64,000 nucleotides of DNA, from positions 1-64,000 of the forward strand of contig JAYGEX010000012.1 of assembly GCA_046582185.1 (NCBI GenBank), in the 5' to 3' direction. The notes beneath the pieces were generated by a model. It was not told the DNA's origin. It was given only the letters and a program-made list of their open reading frames with translations, and did not search any database. The position numbers were made by a program, and so were the translations under genes. The stretch comes from GCA-002726655 sp046582185. Lineage in GTDB: Bacteria; Pseudomonadota; Gammaproteobacteria; Pseudomonadales; Azotimanducaceae. This document shows positions 61,901-64,000 of the stretch, one piece after another (within the stretch, counting starts at the first letter, position 1; each line of letters begins with the position of its first letter).

Positions 61901-63014
61901 AACACTTGCGAACTTACAGCCCTATGACCTTCTTATTTGCAGTTACGGTCTATTACAAGTTGAAATCGAAACGATTCAAGAGGTGAACTGGACAACAATA
62001 ATTGCAGATGAGGCGCAGGCATTTAAAAACCCTGCAACCAAGCGATCAAGGGCAGTCATGGCGCTTAAGGGTGACTTTAAAGTAATCGCCACTGGAACGC
62101 CGATTGAAAATCATCTGGGGGAGTTGTGGAATCTGTTTAGGTTTATCAACCCCGGCTTACTGGGGACGCGCGAGTATTTCAATGAGAAGTTTGCCCGTCC
62201 TATTGAAAATCAGAAAGATGATGTAGCAAGTGAGGGACTCAGGAAGTTGATCAGTCCATTTATACTTCGCCGCCTGAAGCGAGACGTGCTCAGTGAGCTG
62301 CCACCAAGAACGGATATCACATTACATGTTGATCCGAGTGAGGAGGAGACCGCACTGTATGAGGCTTTACGATTGGAAGCTGTGAGTCAGATGAAGCAGA
62401 GTGACCTTGGCAGCAACCAGCAGAGGATTCGCGCGCTCGCGAGCATCACAAAACTACGCCGGGCAGTATGTAATCCAAATATGGTCCTGACGGGTGCCAA
62501 TATGCACTCGTCCAAACTCGAAGTTCTGGGAAATGTGCTAGATGAATTGCTGGAAAATAATCATCGCGCGCTGGTCTTTAGCCAATTTGTACAACATCTG
62601 TCTCTGATACGTGAATATCTTGATAAGCGTGGCATTACCTATCAGTACCTTGATGGATCAACGCCCACCAAAAAACGGACGGCAGCGGTTCATGCCTTCC
62701 AGAACGGGGAGAGCGAGCTGTTTCTGATCAGCCTGAAAGCAGGTGGTATTGGGCTCAATCTGACCGCGGCAGATTATGTGATTCATATGGATCCCTGGTG
62801 GAATCCTGCCGTTGAAGATCAGGCCAGTGATAGGGCGCATCGAATTGGGCAGCTGCGACCTGTGACAGTTTATCGCCTTGTTGTTAACAATACGATTGAG
62901 GAGAAGATTGTTCGGCTTCATGCGCAGAAGCGGGATTTGGCGGATAGTTTGTTGGAGGGCAGTGAGGTGAGTGGCAAGATGTCATTGGATGATGTTTTGG
63001 CGTTGCTTGATTAA
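58905..63014 (+). CDS. SNF2-family helicase-like ATPase with a ~890-residue N-terminal extension
   Basis: This 1369-residue protein has a C-terminal SWI2/SNF2 engine. Motif I is A-D-D-M-G-L-G-K-T (near residue 942), motif II is D-E-A-Q near 1032, A-T-G-T-P-I-E-N follows, and the C-terminal helicase domain carries L-I-S-L-K-A-G-G-I-G-L-N-L-T and D-R-A-H-R-I-G-Q. Such proteins translocate on double-stranded DNA and remodel complexes; RapA is the best known bacterial example, but the N-terminus is not RapA-like. No zinc finger or restriction module is visible in the first 890 residues, so the partner or role is unknown. It stands alone with no phage-defence neighbour in sight. Confidence 0.9.
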   Translation: MLDNSFTKLVAHYDKLLPQEKLLLQLISVVYEPTNQTTLKKILHMVGETDKRFEGIDLLFDRGTKEKLQNRKLLQLRNGRLYCNLYVVEWLTLQAVDNGSYGNILDVALRYSPIIDNFGYRYSHFSADQTLRQLRYALHEGAEARVFELLDLDDWWDKPDRAVAECLVTICANPIHLNWFLGFPMELQYQVLQQIFERSSYDWSNQQAAFELLETLMLNMDDTNRVLPLLEMYYEQKFLRGHWLSLEQDLTRLASIPADCLLACLRFVQGDTSGSLVLFSSFITRMRASTRKRKIAVPGFQGVIYLLALLKDQSANNEALAKQQIAAIGREPMEDFHVVAMGLLTIVRDIKNGESSIHRALANYHYSHYSSFESILIGLTLLWNNESPEMAFVHRLEDEADRAEVAGYPWFAEQARQILSVFSSGEYKDHESLGVSLIEVLPRMENWELSLDALRKVSKTKKKEAEGIARLAWFLDESFGGLGFKGKEQKLRKNGSWSAGKIISLKRLAEESEKFPYLTDGDKKMIQCIERERSSDYYGYGKVTYSLANKEAMIAAVGHPALFLMKSPQSKIEFYEGNPELLVREKNGQLTISLEPYSESDDCLVFEELHGKYKIVHFTNEHLRIAKILDSGGLDVPLSAKDKVLESISAIAPLLTIHSDVAGVTETDAEKRDADPRLYIHLQAEDLGLRLSFHVQPLAKGPVLHPGRGGTSLFAEIEGKRVYTQRNLQAETDLMLSVTSACADLVEFAPGEWRWQGADEALEGLLKLQSMGDSIVLTWPEGKKIKLSRAIESSEITISLRQQTNWFELDGELRVDDDTVYSMQNLLELIKASSGRFIELGDGEFLTLTKELRLRLDEIGSYSHGGKVHALNASSLEESIEGMSIDADESWLSLRTRLQEVRELEPVLPNTLQVELRDYQLTGFQWLSRLAEWGAGACLADDMGLGKTVQALAVIVRRAQVGPTLVLAPTSVCTNWIEEANRFAPTLNPIFFGEGDRAKTLANLQPYDLLICSYGLLQVEIETIQEVNWTTIIADEAQAFKNPATKRSRAVMALKGDFKVIATGTPIENHLGELWNLFRFINPGLLGTREYFNEKFARPIENQKDDVASEGLRKLISPFILRRLKRDVLSELPPRTDITLHVDPSEEETALYEALRLEAVSQMKQSDLGSNQQRIRALASITKLRRAVCNPNMVLTGANMHSSKLEVLGNVLDELLENNHRALVFSQFVQHLSLIREYLDKRGITYQYLDGSTPTKKRTAAVHAFQNGESELFLISLKAGGIGLNLTAADYVIHMDPWWNPAVEDQASDRAHRIGQLRPVTVYRLVVNNTIEEKIVRLHAQKRDLADSLLEGSEVSGKMSLDDVLALLD

Positions 63015-63114
63015 TTGATCGAGCTGATCATGGCCGGAGTGGAAGATTGTCGCTTTAAATTCGTCGCGTGTAGTGGATTTGAGTGTCTATCTATTACATT
63101 TTGTTGAAGTTACC

Positions 63115-63906
63115 TTAGAACGAAATCATTTCAGGAAAAAAACGACTAATCAATTCTTTGTAATAGGGTTCAAGTTCGTCGATGTCAGGCGCGTCTTCCG
63201 TCTTTGAATAAAGGTCATAAGGCTGGAAGTCGCGAACGTGCTGGAACATGTGTTTGTCTTCATCGTTCATGAGTTCGGTGTATTCGCCTTCGCTGTGGGC
63301 GCAATAGAAGCTGTGGTAACGGATGATATAAGCGGCTTCTTTGGGTAGATATTTCTTGCTGATCTGATACATATATTCATCGTGACCCCAGGACATGACC
63401 ACCTTATCAAGACCAATGCCTTCTTTGTAAATGCCAAAGGGCTGCTGGAATTCTTCCCGCTGAAGATCTGGGTTTTCCGAGAAGAATTCACTGTAAATGA
63501 TCTTGTCCGAGAAAGGGTAGCCAAGGGGAAAGGTATCACCGACGACTGCCCATTGCGGCTCATCAAATAGACAGAGCACCTTTCCAAGGTCATGTATTAA
63601 TGCGGTCAGAATAAACCAATCAGGTCGACCGTCTCGCCGGGCAGCTTCTGCAGTTTGCAGGAGATGTTCAATTTGGCTGAGTTCGGTGTCCGGGTCGCTG
63701 TCATCAACCAGTTCGTCTAGTTTTTTACACGCCTCCCAAACGCCCAGGTTCAAACGATTCAACTTTCCGTATTCGGATCTTTTCGCCAGCGCGAAGTCGT
63801 AGGTCTGGTGTTGATGATTCAGACGATAGAATTCCGGGACAGAATCCTTCTGGTTGTTCTCGTAATCTCGTAAATCGGCGTGAGTGTTCGCTCGCGGATC
63901 TGTCAT
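63115..63906 (-). CDS. Myo-inositol oxygenase (MIOX) family protein
   Basis: MIOX cleaves myo-inositol to D-glucuronate with a mixed-valent di-iron centre. The ligands known from the mammalian enzyme align to H81 (I-E-H-L-L-Q-T-A-E), H105-D106 (L-I-H-D-L-G-K), H175 (S-W-G-H-D-E-Y-M-Y-Q), H198 (I-R-Y-H-S-F-Y) and D231 (Y-D-L-Y-S-K). Q-W-A-V-V-G-D-T-F-P and E-P-Y-Y also match the animal and plant proteins closely. The 263-residue length is slightly short at the N-terminus, which is normal. The gene is uncommon in Proteobacteria. Confidence 0.93.
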   Translation of the reverse strand: MTDPRANTHADLRDYENNQKDSVPEFYRLNHQHQTYDFALAKRSEYGKLNRLNLGVWEACKKLDELVDDSDPDTELSQIEHLLQTAEAARRDGRPDWFILTALIHDLGKVLCLFDEPQWAVVGDTFPLGYPFSDKIIYSEFFSENPDLQREEFQQPFGIYKEGIGLDKVVMSWGHDEYMYQISKKYLPKEAAYIIRYHSFYCAHSEGEYTELMNDEDKHMFQHVRDFQPYDLYSKTEDAPDIDELEPYYKELISRFFPEMISF

Positions 63907-63925
63907 TTTTTCTTTTCCAGAAATA

Positions 63926-64000
63926 TCATGAGCCAGTAAGCGAAAAATCCATCAACTGATCAAGATAGTGCTGTTTCCGGGAGGACTCCAGCCAGCTTAC
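63926..64000 (-). CDS. C-terminal end of a gene cut by the window edge
   Basis: On the minus strand a frame is open from the window end to a TGA just before the MIOX start, encoding S-W-L-E-S-S-R-K-Q-H-Y-L-D-Q-L-M-D-F-S-L and a short tail. Only 24 codons are visible. Its position directly upstream of MIOX suggests co-transcription; a sugar or inositol oxidoreductase would fit the context, but this is not supported by motif. Confidence 0.45.
   Translation of the reverse strand, partial: VSWLESSRKQHYLDQLMDFSLTGS

Overview
The window looks like a chromosome segment of a gammaproteobacterium of the marine or soil heterotroph kind. The strongest marker is the gene order smc - zipA - ligA (26337-33136), because ZipA is essentially restricted to Gammaproteobacteria. 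The species cannot be named from the sequence. Base composition looks moderate throughout and no rRNA, tRNA or CRISPR array was seen.

Layout. (1) 1-1037: the 3' end of an IS3-type transposase next to coaE. (2) 1067-18453: a dense set of CoA-linked and oxidoreductive catabolic genes in several short operons. They comprise a PAT/AmpG-like transporter, a thiolase-like protein with a DUF35 partner, a D-aminoacylase-type amidohydrolase, SDRs, a TPP enzyme, an acyl-CoA dehydrogenase, an acyl-CoA carboxyltransferase, aldo/keto reductases, an FMN 2-hydroxyacid oxidase, a split MaoC pair and a PHP phosphoesterase. An amidohydrolase remnant and two REP-like hairpins lie among them. (3) 18529-25205: a phosphodiesterase, then a probable operon of a PhyH-type dioxygenase, a Tat-exported Fe-S aldo/keto reductase and larC-larE-larB, the biosynthetic set for the nickel-pincer nucleotide (NPN) cofactor. 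No larA is present. (4) 25218-33755: a membrane-anchored hydrolase, then the housekeeping block smc-zipA-ligA and an SLT lipoprotein.

(5) 33909-43960: mixed accessory genes. These are a P450, an 8-oxoguanine deaminase, a lipoprotein methyltransferase-like protein with a clear terminator, a frameshifted EAL-HDOD gene, a TauD-like dioxygenase, a GNAT, a MutS-like ATPase, a VOC gene broken at an A8 run and an exported metallo-beta-lactamase-fold enzyme. (6) 44041-58860: a nearly complete purine salvage and catabolism island. It holds a RutR-like TetR regulator with a matching palindromic operator, xdhABC, uraD, uraH, guaD, puuD, an uncharacterised 2OG-Fe(II) oxygenase coupled to puuD, a nucleoside hydrolase with an MFS transporter, a purine phosphoribosyltransferase and an AzgA-type permease. 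Together these import bases and nucleosides, release and deaminate guanine, oxidise hypoxanthine/xanthine to urate, and take urate through 5-hydroxyisourate and OHCU to allantoin. No allantoinase is in the window. (7) 58905-64000: a 1369-residue SNF2 helicase-like protein, a myo-inositol oxygenase close to the animal enzyme, and the tail of one more minus-strand gene.

The observations that stand out are the larCEB set without LarA, the 125-bp tandem repeat that fills the uraH-guaD gap and merges into the guaD start, the RutR-like operator, the two frameshifted genes, the MIOX, and the thiolase-fold/DUF35 pair lacking the usual nucleophilic cysteine. All assignments rest on reading motifs by eye; no database search was run.
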